Part shown: positions 36,669 through 44,357 of the stretch, in pieces
How positions within the stretch are numbered: position 1 is the first letter of the stretch
Layout of the letters: every line of letters begins with the position of its first letter
Assembly (NCBI GenBank): GCA_045576735.1
Contig: JAZNGZ010000055.1
Location: 53,287-117,286, forward strand
Origin: RGIG4079 sp045576735
GTDB taxonomy: Bacteria; Bacteroidota; Bacteroidia; Bacteroidales; Muribaculaceae
DNA: 64,000 bases
Reading direction: 5' to 3'
Notes under the pieces: generated by a model
What the model was told of the DNA's origin: nothing
Database searches by the model: none
The model's input: only the letters and a program-made list of their open reading frames with translations
Program-made: the position numbers and the translations under genes

Positions 36669-37598
36669 TTATTTCAATAATTTTGTCATCTTGTCAATAC
36701 AACGCTTTTTTTGTTCAAGGTTTGGGTGAACATATAAATTTAGGGTTGTGCTTATATTAGCGTGTCCCAAAATTACGCTTACCGTTTTATAGTCGCATTG
36801 GCTTTCAATGCAGCGAGTGGCAAAACTATGTCGCAAACCATGAAATTTCAAGAGAGGAATTTTGAGGTTTTGTAAAATCGATTTATAATAATTGCGATAT
36901 GTTCTTGGTTCGGTAGGCTTGCTTTCGTTAGTAAGCACAAAGAAGGTGTCATTAACAACTTTCTTCAACGGCTTTATCACTTTTATGAGTTCCTTTGAAA
37001 GTGGTATTTCTCTAATTGAATTTTGCGTTTTAGGTGTTGAAATGATTAGTTCTGTTCGTCGTTCTCCATTTTCAATAATGTAAATGCGTTCAATGGTTCG
37101 TTTTACATTGATTATGCCTTGTGCTATATCAATATCTTCCCATTTCAAAGCACAAACTTCGCCGATACGCATTCCTGTATGTAGGCAAAGCAAAATTCCG
37201 AGATTGCGAAATGTAAAATTTTCAGCAACATAGGTTACTAATTTACGGTGATTGGCAACGCTTAACACCTCAATACCTGTCCGTTCTTGCGTGACTGGAT
37301 ATTTTATATCCCATTCACGATGTTCCATTGCTCCAATTTTCACGCCAAAACGATAGACCATTTTCAGCACAATCATAAAATCTTTTACTGTTTTTTGACT
37401 TAGACCTGCATTCAGTTTGTCAAAAACAAACTCTTGCACATCATTTTCTTCTATAACTTTTGTCTTATCGCCAAAAGCCGGTAAAAGATGATTTTCAAGG
37501 ATAATTGCATAGGCTGAAATGGTTGAAAGTTTTACATACTTTCTTTTTTCCTCTTTCCAAAGAGAGGAAATTTCTCTAAATGATTTTATTTCCGTCAT
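36669..37598 (-). CDS. Tyrosine recombinase (hsdS shufflon invertase)
   Basis: 309 residues from Met at 37598 (MTEIKSFREISSLWKEEKRKYVK), a natural SAM-like core-binding start. The frame runs on upstream to 37865, but that extension is antisense to an hsdS start and is not credible. The catalytic set is complete: Arg144 (TGMRIGEVCALKW), a Lys near 190, His253 and Arg256 (KFHGLRHSFATR), His279 (LGHANISTT) and nucleophile Tyr289. Located just outside the outer inverted repeat of the hsdS cluster, it is the obvious candidate to invert the cassettes, as tyrosine recombinases do in phase-variable type I systems of Bacteroides. Not an IS transposase. Confidence 0.9.
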   Translation of the reverse strand: MTEIKSFREISSLWKEEKRKYVKLSTISAYAIILENHLLPAFGDKTKVIEENDVQEFVFDKLNAGLSQKTVKDFMIVLKMVYRFGVKIGAMEHREWDIKYPVTQERTGIEVLSVANHRKLVTYVAENFTFRNLGILLCLHTGMRIGEVCALKWEDIDIAQGIINVKRTIERIYIIENGERRTELIISTPKTQNSIREIPLSKELIKVIKPLKKVVNDTFFVLTNESKPTEPRTYRNYYKSILQNLKIPLLKFHGLRHSFATRCIESQCDYKTVSVILGHANISTTLNLYVHPNLEQKKRCIDKMTKLLK

Positions 37599-37602
37599 AT
37601 TG

Positions 37603-37623
37603 TAAATGTTTATAGTACATTTA
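37603..37623. promoter_or_regulatory. Inverted repeat upstream of the recombinase start
   Basis: TAAATGT and ACATTTA arms with a 7-nt spacer lie a few nt upstream of the recombinase ATG. Possible operator or self-binding site. No TAnnTTTG box is seen, so expression may be low. Confidence 0.35.
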
Positions 37624-37713
37624 TAATTTACGGATTTATAGTCCTTAATTTTTCGAGTAAGCGAGGCAAAACGAAATCCATTCCGATTTTGCCGAGCGTA
37701 AGAAAATTTAAGA

Positions 37714-38847
37714 TTGAAAAACCTTAATGTACCCAATTCAGGAAATGTTCCTCGTTTGAGATTTCCAGAGTATTCTGATGAATGGAATTTGACAGAATTG
37801 CAAAAAGTAGCAACTATTTCTAAAGGTTCGGGTATATCAAAAGACCAACTTTCAGAAAATGGCACTTATTGTATTTTGTATGGTGAATTATATACGAAAT
37901 ATAATTCGGAAATTATTTCAGAGATTTATAGTAAAACAGAATTAGATGCATCTAATTTGGTTAAAAGTAAAGAAAACGATGTAATAATTCCATGCTCAGG
38001 TGAAACTGCTATTGATATTTCTACCGCTCGATGTGTACCATTTAATGGCATTTTATTAGGTGGAGACTTAAATATAATTAGGCTTAAAAATCAGAATGGA
38101 GGTTTTTTCGCATATCAATTAAATGGCAAAAGGAAAATTGACATTGCAAAGGTTGCTCAAGGAGTCTCGATTGTGCATTTATATGGAGAACATCTTAAAC
38201 GAGTAAAGATAGCATATCCTACATATTCTGAGCAAAAGAAAATTGCGGACTTCTTGTCTTTAATTGATTCTCGCATTGTAACTCAAAACAAGATAATACA
38301 GCAACTACAATCCTTAATTAAAGGGATTGTGGTTTCAGTAACAGCAGAAACACCGAACACTTGCATTGATAAATGCCTTGTTTGTCATTCATCAACATTG
38401 CAAGAGAATCAAATTGATGAGTTTGGAGGTTTTCCTGTTTATGGAGCAAATGGAATATGTGGATATACAGACAATGCTGATTTTAATGAGCCAGCAATCT
38501 TAATTGTCAAAGACGGTTCAGGTGTTGGGAATGTCCGTTATGTGAATGGCAAATATTCAGTCATCGGAACACAAAATATTTTAACCCCACAAAATGGATA
38601 TTGCTTAAAGTATATTTTTTACAGTCTACAAGCCTTTAATTTTATACCGTATAAAATAGGAATGGCAATACCTCACATTTACTTTAAGGATTATGGTAAA
38701 GCAAAAATTTATTGTCCTAATTACTCAAAGCAAATTGAGATAGCAAAGCAAATTGAAAATATCGAAAAGAAAATAGAATTAGAAAAAGATATGCTTTTAG
38801 CCTACCAAAAGCAGAAAGCATATCTCTTAATGAACTTGTTTATATAA
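37714..38847 (+). CDS. hsdS: Silent full-length type I specificity subunit cassette (HsdS-1)
   Basis: 377 residues in two half-units, each a target-recognition domain (TRD) plus a conserved helix (SEQKKIADFLSLIDSRIVTQNKIIQQL near 185-210; KQIEIAKQIENIEKKIELEKDML at the end). The first codon is TTG. There is no promoter or proper start, and the frame begins right at the outer inverted repeat (VPNSGNVP), which it shares with the expressed hsdS at 43.2 kb. It is therefore inferred to be a storage copy brought into expression by inversion. A second repeat at 38309-38328 (SLIKGI) separates its two TRDs. Its 3' end overlaps the opposing half-cassette at a palindrome. Confidence 0.85.
   Translation: MKNLNVPNSGNVPRLRFPEYSDEWNLTELQKVATISKGSGISKDQLSENGTYCILYGELYTKYNSEIISEIYSKTELDASNLVKSKENDVIIPCSGETAIDISTARCVPFNGILLGGDLNIIRLKNQNGGFFAYQLNGKRKIDIAKVAQGVSIVHLYGEHLKRVKIAYPTYSEQKKIADFLSLIDSRIVTQNKIIQQLQSLIKGIVVSVTAETPNTCIDKCLVCHSSTLQENQIDEFGGFPVYGANGICGYTDNADFNEPAILIVKDGSGVGNVRYVNGKYSVIGTQNILTPQNGYCLKYIFYSLQAFNFIPYKIGMAIPHIYFKDYGKAKIYCPNYSKQIEIAKQIENIEKKIELEKDMLLAYQKQKAYLLMNLFI
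37722..37751 (+). repeat. Outer inverted repeat, left copy
   Basis: 30 bp beginning CCTTAAT then GTACCCAATTCAGGAAATG. It is the reverse complement of 43174-43203 with one mismatch. It encodes VPNSGNVP in the same frame in both hsdS genes, so inversion keeps the reading frame. Confidence 0.9.
38309..38328 (+). repeat. Inner inverted repeat A, left copy
   Basis: AATCCTTAATTAAAGGGATT is a perfect reverse complement of 39392-39411. It encodes SLIKGI between the two TRDs of HsdS-1. Confidence 0.9.
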
Positions 38848-38850
38848 ACA
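38837..38850. repeat. Palindrome at the convergent hsdS 3' ends (left module)
   Basis: TGTTTATATAAACA contains the last codons (LFI/MFI) and stops of both HsdS-1 and HsdS-2. It is the same palindrome as at 42042-42055. Confidence 0.85.
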
Positions 38851-39370
38851 TATTGGAGAGCAGGAATTTTTTCTGCTCTTCGTATTTATTGAGCAATGAA
38901 GTTTCTCTATCAAGTTTATCATATATATGCTCAAATAATTTAGAATAGCATTGTTGCTTTTCCAAATCCAAGATTGGCAAGTAATACATTGCCTCTATTA
39001 CGCTTGGGTGTGCTTTTGTTTGATAATCAAAAAACATTCTTGAATGTTGGTAGATTAATAATTCTGATATGAAGCGATAATCAAATTTACTTTCATCTGC
39101 TTCTAAGTATCCACAAACATTAGTTACATTAAACTTATGCTTATCGCGATAAAAGAAATTTCCTCCACCATCAATAGACCATGAAATTAGAGATTTATCA
39201 AACATATAAGTATTGAAATAGCCCATTAACCCACCATTTTGAGTTGATGAAGAGTAAACGGGATAACAATACTCATCAGAGTATTCGTATTTTGGAATTA
39301 CATTACCTCTTTTTAATGTAATCAAACCTTTGACGACAAGATTACTTAGCTGAACCCATTCACAATCCAA
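38840..39370 (-). CDS. Silent half specificity cassette (HsdS-2, single TRD)
   Basis: 176 residues from a TTG at 39370: one TRD (about 10-130) and the C-terminal conserved helix (LEKQQCYSKLFEHIYDKLDRETSLLNKYEEQKKFLLSNMFI region). The true frame continues upstream without stop into the inner repeat (SLIKGIRYIIYTQLDCEW), so it makes sense only when fused by inversion to the first half of HsdS-1. No promoter. It ends convergently on HsdS-1 with an 8-nt overlap. Confidence 0.8.
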   Translation of the reverse strand: MDCEWVQLSNLVVKGLITLKRGNVIPKYEYSDEYCYPVYSSSTQNGGLMGYFNTYMFDKSLISWSIDGGGNFFYRDKHKFNVTNVCGYLEADESKFDYRFISELLIYQHSRMFFDYQTKAHPSVIEAMYYLPILDLEKQQCYSKLFEHIYDKLDRETSLLNKYEEQKKFLLSNMFI

Positions 39371-39391
39371 TTGGGTATAAATAATATATCT

Positions 39392-39411
39392 AATCCCTTT
39401 AATTAAGGATT
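39392..39411 (-). repeat. Inner inverted repeat A, right copy
   Basis: Perfect inverted copy of 38309-38328. It contains the stop codon of the TOPRIM-like gene (39403-39405), so recombination here leaves that gene intact. Confidence 0.9.
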
Positions 39412-40197
39412 TAATTTCTTTCTTGTTCCTTCACTTCCATAGTAATCTAATACATAAAGAGGAAATGCACTAAGGACTGCAACTTCAGGACATTTTTTAT
39501 TGATATGTTTTTCTAATTGTTTTGAGAAAATTGAATTTTGGTCAATAGTTGAAAGAGGCAACGAAAATACATCATTTACAAGATAATTTGCTTTTGATAA
39601 GTGTGCAGTAATTAATTCTTTCCATATGGAAGTTGTATAAGAATTTAAATTAGAAAGTTGTGGTTTGCTATCATTTGCAACAGATTGCTTATAATGAGGC
39701 TCGTTCTGACATTCATTTTGTTCGGCACAATTATTAATGTAAGGACAATTATTTCGTTTACATTTGACTGTTAATGCCTTAAAACTTTCCATATCCTTAA
39801 AGTGTCGAATTGCTTCAACCATCGGATAACTTATATAAAGCATGCCATTCCCTGTTTCGTCATTAAAGAATGATAGCATGTCAATTATTTTATTGTCATC
39901 GGCTAAAGTAGAATGAGCATCATAGTCAAAAAATAGATAAATATATGCAAAACTATCTCTATTATAATTTTTTAGAACTTCTACATTCTCAGCACTTCGT
40001 TCTTTGAGTAAATCAACTATATCAAAAAAGAATTTACCTTCCGATTTTATTGCTCGATAAAGTTGGTAAATTTCGGCATCGTAAACACACTTTATAGCAT
40101 GTTTCTCTCCCAAGAAATTAGATTCTAATTTCTCAACAAATTTGTGTTCTGTTCTTGCTCCCTCAAAGATGAACAATGTTTTCTCCTTATTCATCAT
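39403..40197 (-). CDS. TOPRIM-like putative nuclease partner of the ATPase (RloB/AbiLii-type)
   Basis: About 264 residues. ATGs at 40206, 40197 and 40194 are possible, all overlapping the ATPase stop; 40197 is chosen. The pattern hydrophobic-Glu (LFIFEGARTE) then FFDYDAH with an Asp-x-Asp pair, then SYPMVEAIRHF, fits the acidic metal-binding arrangement of TOPRIM nucleases such as RloB, AbiLii or DUF4435 proteins. Four cysteines (about residues 146-163, C-x4-C-x5-C-x5-C) may bind zinc. Translationally coupled to the ATPase. Such ATPase/TOPRIM pairs act in anti-phage abortive defence; the exact family is unsure. Confidence 0.6.
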   Translation of the reverse strand: MMNKEKTLFIFEGARTEHKFVEKLESNFLGEKHAIKCVYDAEIYQLYRAIKSEGKFFFDIVDLLKERSAENVEVLKNYNRDSFAYIYLFFDYDAHSTLADDNKIIDMLSFFNDETGNGMLYISYPMVEAIRHFKDMESFKALTVKCKRNNCPYINNCAEQNECQNEPHYKQSVANDSKPQLSNLNSYTTSIWKELITAHLSKANYLVNDVFSLPLSTIDQNSIFSKQLEKHINKKCPEVAVLSAFPLYVLDYYGSEGTRKKLNP

Positions 40198-41296
40198 AGA
40201 ATGCACCTGCTCTATATATTTTTTCTATGTTATGTCCTGAACGGAGTTCTTTATCGGTACATTCATTGAGTGGTTTAATTCGGTTGTTATTGAGAATAAA
40301 GTTACAATCGGGACGCAACAAATCATTAGTCATCAAATATGTATTATGCGAAGATAAAAATAATTGACAATTTTTGGCAAATAACTGTTTGCATACTTCA
40401 TACGATAATCTAAAATGATAAAATGCATCAAATTCATCAATAAACACAAATTTAGCATCATTCATATGTTTCATCCAAAAAAATAGCGTTGTTAATGTTT
40501 TGGTGCCAGTAGAGATAGTTGTATTGAATAATATAGCCGATTTTTCCACTCTGTACCATAATTGTTTATCTCCTTTTTTAGATGATATAAAATCAAATTT
40601 TTGTCCACTAACATTAGCTAAAAATAATGAAAACTCATCAACCAAACCATTTTCAATGATAAATTCTTCAGTATCCCATGATTCATTTGTCGCCATTCCT
40701 ATGAATTCAACTTTTTCAAGGCATTTAAACCAAAGCATTTTATTTGCGAATTCATATAGTTTGACTAAATAACTATTTTCTTTCAATGGATAATACATTA
40801 TAAGAAAATTCACAACGGAAAGATTATTCGCACTATTTTTAAGATTTTCTATAATAAATTCATCTTTAGGAAAATCTGTTGAGTTTAGTGTTAGCAAATT
40901 ATTTTCTCTATTGAAAATAAATTTACCATCAACCACAAGTTTTTCTCTTACAAATACACCTTTTTCTTTTTTTGAATATGTGTATTCTACTATTTGTGAA
41001 CCAAATTTGAATGTGTATTCAAAGGTTACTGGCTCATTAATTGCTCCTGCGTATATGAAATTATCATAGTAATCTCTTTTTTTTGCTTTCAATGGAGCTA
41101 AATGGTATTCAATATCAAATATTGCTAATCCAATATTTGTTTTTCCTGAACCATTAGGTCCATAGATAATACCATTTTTCACTATGCCGTCTTTTATGAC
41201 GTACTTATTAAACTCGTAATTGCTAGGATTTGACAGATCTAATTCTATACGATTAGCAAAGCCTCGATAGTTAGTTACTGCGAATTTAGTTAACAT
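40187..41296 (-). CDS. AAA15/RloA-like ATPase (abortive-infection type)
   Basis: 369 residues of the SMC/ABC-like AAA15 class. It has an N-terminal LTKFAVTNYRGFANRIELDL, Walker A GPNGSGKT (46-53), Walker B KFVFIDEFDAF (about 281-291), the switch LFLSSHNTYL and the terminal LRSGHNIEKIYRAGAFYDE motif typical of RloA/AbiLi relatives. It overlaps the TOPRIM-like gene. Its own promoter (41328-41335) and a purine-rich AAAGGAG ribosome site allow expression independent of hsd. The pair sits in the middle of the invertible hsdS region. Defence function is inferred from family and context. Confidence 0.75.
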   Translation of the reverse strand: MLTKFAVTNYRGFANRIELDLSNPSNYEFNKYVIKDGIVKNGIIYGPNGSGKTNIGLAIFDIEYHLAPLKAKKRDYYDNFIYAGAINEPVTFEYTFKFGSQIVEYTYSKKEKGVFVREKLVVDGKFIFNRENNLLTLNSTDFPKDEFIIENLKNSANNLSVVNFLIMYYPLKENSYLVKLYEFANKMLWFKCLEKVEFIGMATNESWDTEEFIIENGLVDEFSLFLANVSGQKFDFISSKKGDKQLWYRVEKSAILFNTTISTGTKTLTTLFFWMKHMNDAKFVFIDEFDAFYHFRLSYEVCKQLFAKNCQLFLSSHNTYLMTNDLLRPDCNFILNNNRIKPLNECTDKELRSGHNIEKIYRAGAFYDE

Positions 41297-41327
41297 AGTT
41301 TTCTCCTTTTTAGTTAGTTTTCCGGTA

Positions 41328-41335
41328 CAAAGGTA
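41328..41335 (-). promoter_or_regulatory. -7 box for the ATPase/TOPRIM pair
   Basis: TACCTTTG on the minus strand is very like the hsdR box (TTACCTTTGC context) and about 32 nt before the ATG. GGAG lies close to the start. Confidence 0.6.
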
Positions 41336-41350
41336 ATAATATTTTCTTAT

Positions 41351-41391
41351 CCGTAAAAAAATTACGGTAATAAAGTGTAAAAATTTTACGG
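41351..41391. promoter_or_regulatory. Repeated TTACGG half-sites upstream of the ATPase promoter
   Basis: CCGTAA (41351-41356) and TTACGG (41362-41367) form a perfect inverted pair with an A5 spacer. A third TTACGG lies at 41386-41391. Their position just upstream of the -7 box suggests an operator. Confidence 0.45.
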
Positions 41392-41464
41392 CACAATAAT
41401 AAAACGAACCACGCAGTCATAATGTTCAAATCTTTTATTTTGAATCGAAGATAAGCAATCCTTA

Positions 41465-42052
41465 ATGGTCGCAATTATAGAAAATGCTTTTTGTGGGAAG
41501 CATTATAACTATAAAATTGGCGATATAATTACCCAAATTTCAAATCGTAATAAATCAAACAAAGAGACTAATGTTCTTTCTGTTAGTAACAAATTGGGAT
41601 TCGTTGATCAATCAGAACAATTTGAAGATAGAACAGTTGCAAGTGAAGATGTCACAAACTATAAGATTGTTCGAACTAATGATTTTGCTTATAATCCAGC
41701 TCGTATAAATGTCGGTTCAATAGCTCGACTAAAACAATATGAATCGGGGATTGTAAGCCCAATGTACATTTGCTTTCATGCGAAGAAAAATGTATTGCCT
41801 GAATATTTAGAAATGTTCTTTCTTACTCAATATTTTAAGCACGAAATGTATAAAAGATTAGAGGGAAGTGTTCGTTTGTGTCTATCATTTGAGGGATTAA
41901 CAAATATTCCAATCTCTATTCCCGAAATACCTTTGCAAAAAGAAATATCAGAAAAGGTATTAGCATTTGAAACAAAGATTGGAATTGAAGAACATTACCT
42001 AAATGCGTTGGAAAAACAAAAGCAATATCTACTTCAGCAAATGTTTATATAA
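41465..42052 (+). CDS. Silent half specificity cassette (HsdS-3, single TRD)
   Basis: 195 residues: a single TRD (about 10-150, SVSNKLGFVDQ, YNPARINVGSIARL, SPMYICF) and the terminal conserved helix (LQKEISEKVLAFETKIGIEEHYLNALEKQKQYLL). It begins MVAII at inner repeat B (GGTCGCAATTA), matching KVAIT between the two TRDs of the expressed HsdS-4. Inversion would fuse it in frame to the first half of HsdS-4. No promoter is seen. It overlaps HsdS-4 convergently by 8 nt at a palindrome. Confidence 0.8.
   Translation: MVAIIENAFCGKHYNYKIGDIITQISNRNKSNKETNVLSVSNKLGFVDQSEQFEDRTVASEDVTNYKIVRTNDFAYNPARINVGSIARLKQYESGIVSPMYICFHAKKNVLPEYLEMFFLTQYFKHEMYKRLEGSVRLCLSFEGLTNIPISIPEIPLQKEISEKVLAFETKIGIEEHYLNALEKQKQYLLQQMFI
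41467..41477 (+). repeat. Inner inverted repeat B, left copy
   Basis: GGTCGCAATTA (11 bp) is a perfect inverted match of 42587-42597. It lies at the start of HsdS-3. Confidence 0.7.
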
Positions 42053-42586
42053 ACATATTACTGAGTAGATAGACTTTCTGAAATAATAGAGATTGGAGAT
42101 ATTTATTTTCAATCTCTATTCTATATTCAAACGTATCAATTACTTCAATAATCTTATTTTGGTGTTCCAATTTAGGTATAGGAATTTTTAGTTTTGCCAA
42201 CGGTTGTCTTACAATCTGAGGTTGACCTGACCCCGATATTAGTGGAGTAAAATTAATTGTGGATAAATAGTGATATAAATATCGTTTATTTACGATATGG
42301 GTATATTCATCAGTATTAACAACCATTGCGTTACCTGTTATCCAAGACTTTGGAACACTGAAATTTATATTCCCACAGGTATTCCCTCTACAAGTAATAC
42401 ATATCTGTGAAAGTTCATGATTGTATTTATTGTATTTGCCAATAATACCATTAGCTCCGTATACAAAATAATCAACCTCATCATTAAGTGCTGACGTTGG
42501 TATTGTTTGCGGTTGATATATATCAGCTATTTTTTCAAGATATTTAATTTCAGAACAATCGGGAATAGATTTAATTAACCAATTTG
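41478..42586. other. Predicted 1.1-kb inner invertible module B
   Basis: It contains HsdS-3 and the second TRD of HsdS-4 facing each other. Inversion would swap the second TRD of the expressed specificity subunit. Confidence 0.65.
42042..42055. repeat. Palindrome at the convergent hsdS 3' ends (right module)
   Basis: TGTTTATATAAACA is identical to 38837-38850 and spans both stops. Confidence 0.85.
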
Positions 42587-43229
42587 TAATTGCGACCTTT
42601 AGTTTTTTCAAATCCTCAATTATCTTGTTTTGGGTTTCAATTCTTTCATCAATATAGTTAATAAATTGACTTATTTTCTCTTGTTCTTGTATAGAAGGTA
42701 CATTTAATAAAACCTTACTTAAGCCATCTTGACTAATATTGAAATGCTGTGCTCCAGCTCCCTTAACAATTATACTCTTTCTTGCATTTGGACTAGATAA
42801 TAAGTAACGAAAGAATAGTGGATTATAATTTCCAATCTTCTTTCCTCTAATTACAAATCCTCCAAATACAGCTGTTGTATTATCTAGGTATACATTCGCT
42901 CTTCCGACATCTTCCAACGTTTCAGAACTTCGTTGAAAGAGTATATCTCCATAATTAACACCAAACTCTTTTAGTTCATTTCCCTTTAGTTGGACTGAGG
43001 AAATCACCTTATCGTAAGTTATATAGCGATTATTCAGAATGTCCATGACAGAAATAAACTTGGTTCCATGCCCAAAACGTTTTGCTTCAGGATTGAGTCC
43101 ATTTTTAAACTCAAAATAATCAGTTGTCCTATGAAGTTTCCACTCTTCCGTAAATTCAGGGAATCTCACGCTGGGAACATTTCCTGAATTGGGTACCTTA
43201 AGGATTTTATTATTGTTATCTGTTGCCAT
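42045..43229 (-). CDS. hsdS: Expressed type I specificity subunit (HsdS-4)
   Basis: 394 residues. It has a proper ATG and is 11 nt after the yhcG stop, at the end of hsdR-hsdM-yhcG-hsdS. Two TRDs (about 25-165 and 215-350) alternate with conserved coiled helices (IQEQEKISQFINYIDERIETQNKIIEDLKKL near 180-210; KIIEVIDTFEYRIEIENKYL at the end). HsdS sets the bipartite DNA target of the methylase and restriction complex. The outer repeat lies at codons about 10-20 and inner repeat B between the TRDs, so both halves can be exchanged. Confidence 0.93.
   Translation of the reverse strand: MATDNNNKILKVPNSGNVPSVRFPEFTEEWKLHRTTDYFEFKNGLNPEAKRFGHGTKFISVMDILNNRYITYDKVISSVQLKGNELKEFGVNYGDILFQRSSETLEDVGRANVYLDNTTAVFGGFVIRGKKIGNYNPLFFRYLLSSPNARKSIIVKGAGAQHFNISQDGLSKVLLNVPSIQEQEKISQFINYIDERIETQNKIIEDLKKLKVAITNWLIKSIPDCSEIKYLEKIADIYQPQTIPTSALNDEVDYFVYGANGIIGKYNKYNHELSQICITCRGNTCGNINFSVPKSWITGNAMVVNTDEYTHIVNKRYLYHYLSTINFTPLISGSGQPQIVRQPLAKLKIPIPKLEHQNKIIEVIDTFEYRIEIENKYLQSLLFQKVYLLSNMFI
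42587..42597 (-). repeat. Inner inverted repeat B, right copy
   Basis: Inverted copy of 41467-41477. It encodes KVAI between the HsdS-4 TRDs, in the same frame as in HsdS-3. Confidence 0.7.
43174..43203 (-). repeat. Outer inverted repeat, right copy
   Basis: Inverted copy of 37722-37751 with one mismatch. It lies 26 nt inside the expressed hsdS reading frame. Confidence 0.9.
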
Positions 43230-43240
43230 AGTGTCCTATT

Positions 43241-44341
43241 TTATTTGTTGTCGTTGTCAGAAAGTGTAGCCTCAATATCTTCAATGGTAGGCAACTGACT
43301 TTTTACATTATCCGGCATAAGTTGAGATAATTGATATTCTGAAATACCTATCGGTTGACTTGTCGCTTCAAGAGCATATTGTGCCATTACATTGTTTTTG
43401 GTTTTGCATATCAGCAATCCAATAGTAGGATTGTCGGTAGGCTTTTTCTTCAGATGATTGACTGCACTCACATACAATCCTAATTGGCCTAAATGCTCAC
43501 CTTTGAACTTATCTACTTTCAGTTCAATCACGATGTAGCATTTTAGTTCCAAATGGTAGAACAGCAAATCGGGATATACGGTATCTTCACCAATTACCAA
43601 GGGTACTTGACGACCTACAAATGCAAAACCGGTCCCGAGTTCCAACAAAAAACGAGTGATATTTTGTGTCAAGCCATTCTCTAATTCTCGTTCACGATAG
43701 TCGCTATCAAGAGTAAGAAAATCAAAGTTATAAGGATCTTTTAATGTTTGCTTTGCCAAGTCGCTTTGAGGGTTGGCTAAAAGTCTGTCAAAATTTGTAA
43801 CAGACTTCCCTTGTCGTTCATATAGGTCAGTATCGAGGAAATTAAGTAATACTGCACGACTCCACCCAAGTTCTATGGTCTTATTGAGATAGAAAACAGC
43901 CTTATCAACATCTTTACATTGAGTTAGAATGTAAAGGTGATGTCCCCAAGGAACAGAGAAAAAAGTTTCTTCGTCTATTGGGGCAACAGGTTGCTGCCCA
44001 TTTTCATCTCCTAAATTGGCAACAAGTTGTTGCCAATTTGTAAAGTATTGATTATAAAACCCATACCATTGCCTAATATATCTCAGGTTGCGATATGAAA
44101 AACCTTTCATACCTGGAAATTCCATAATCAACTCACGACTTAATTCTTTGAGCCAACCATCACCCCATGATGCCGATTCTTGTTTTTCACAAATATCTGC
44201 ACCCATACGCCAATATAGACGCAACAACTCCGAATTAACTTTTATCGCTGCTTTTATTTGCGTCGTTCGTATATCTTTTTTTAACTGTGATACCCAACTA
44301 TTGAAATCTCTATTGCTTGCCAATGTCATATTTTTCGCCAT
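43241..44341 (-). CDS. DUF1016/YhcG-family PD-(D/E)XK nuclease-domain protein
   Basis: 366 residues from the ATG at 44341, preceded by AAAGGAAT; a TTG at 44365 would overlap hsdM. The N-terminal DUF1016 helical domain (SWVSQLKKDIRTTQIKAA to FSYRNLRYIRQWY) is followed by a nuclease core with Asp258 in YPDLLFY and Glu273/Lys275 in VIELK, the PD-(D/E)XK pattern. YhcG proteins resemble structure-specific nucleases and recur inside type I loci, where their role is unsettled. Here it lies between hsdM and hsdS, so all three should be co-expressed. Confidence 0.85.
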   Translation of the reverse strand: MAKNMTLASNRDFNSWVSQLKKDIRTTQIKAAIKVNSELLRLYWRMGADICEKQESASWGDGWLKELSRELIMEFPGMKGFSYRNLRYIRQWYGFYNQYFTNWQQLVANLGDENGQQPVAPIDEETFFSVPWGHHLYILTQCKDVDKAVFYLNKTIELGWSRAVLLNFLDTDLYERQGKSVTNFDRLLANPQSDLAKQTLKDPYNFDFLTLDSDYRERELENGLTQNITRFLLELGTGFAFVGRQVPLVIGEDTVYPDLLFYHLELKCYIVIELKVDKFKGEHLGQLGLYVSAVNHLKKKPTDNPTIGLLICKTKNNVMAQYALEATSQPIGISEYQLSQLMPDNVKSQLPTIEDIEATLSDNDNK

Positions 44342-44357
44342 ATTCCTTTTGCGTAAA

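Larger units (their letters stand above)
38329..39391. other. Predicted 1.06-kb inner invertible module A
   Basis: It carries the second TRD of HsdS-1 and, facing it, the half-cassette HsdS-2. Inversion would replace the second TRD of HsdS-1 in frame. Confidence 0.75.
37752..43173. other. Predicted 5.4-kb outer invertible segment
   Basis: This is the interval between the outer inverted repeats. Inversion would join the promoter and start codon at 43.2 kb to HsdS-1 instead of HsdS-4 and would flip the ATPase/TOPRIM pair. The recombinase lies outside on the left and hsdR-hsdM-yhcG outside on the right. Confidence 0.75.

Noticed and set aside
37599..37865. 89-residue N-terminal extension of the recombinase frame
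   Set aside because: It is the antisense of the hsdS N-terminal coding sequence and has no recombinase-like sequence; Met at 37598 begins a normal core-binding domain.
37714..38847. HsdS-1 considered as an independently expressed second specificity gene
   Set aside because: TTG start, no promoter, and the frame begins at the shared inverted repeat, so a silent cassette is the better reading.
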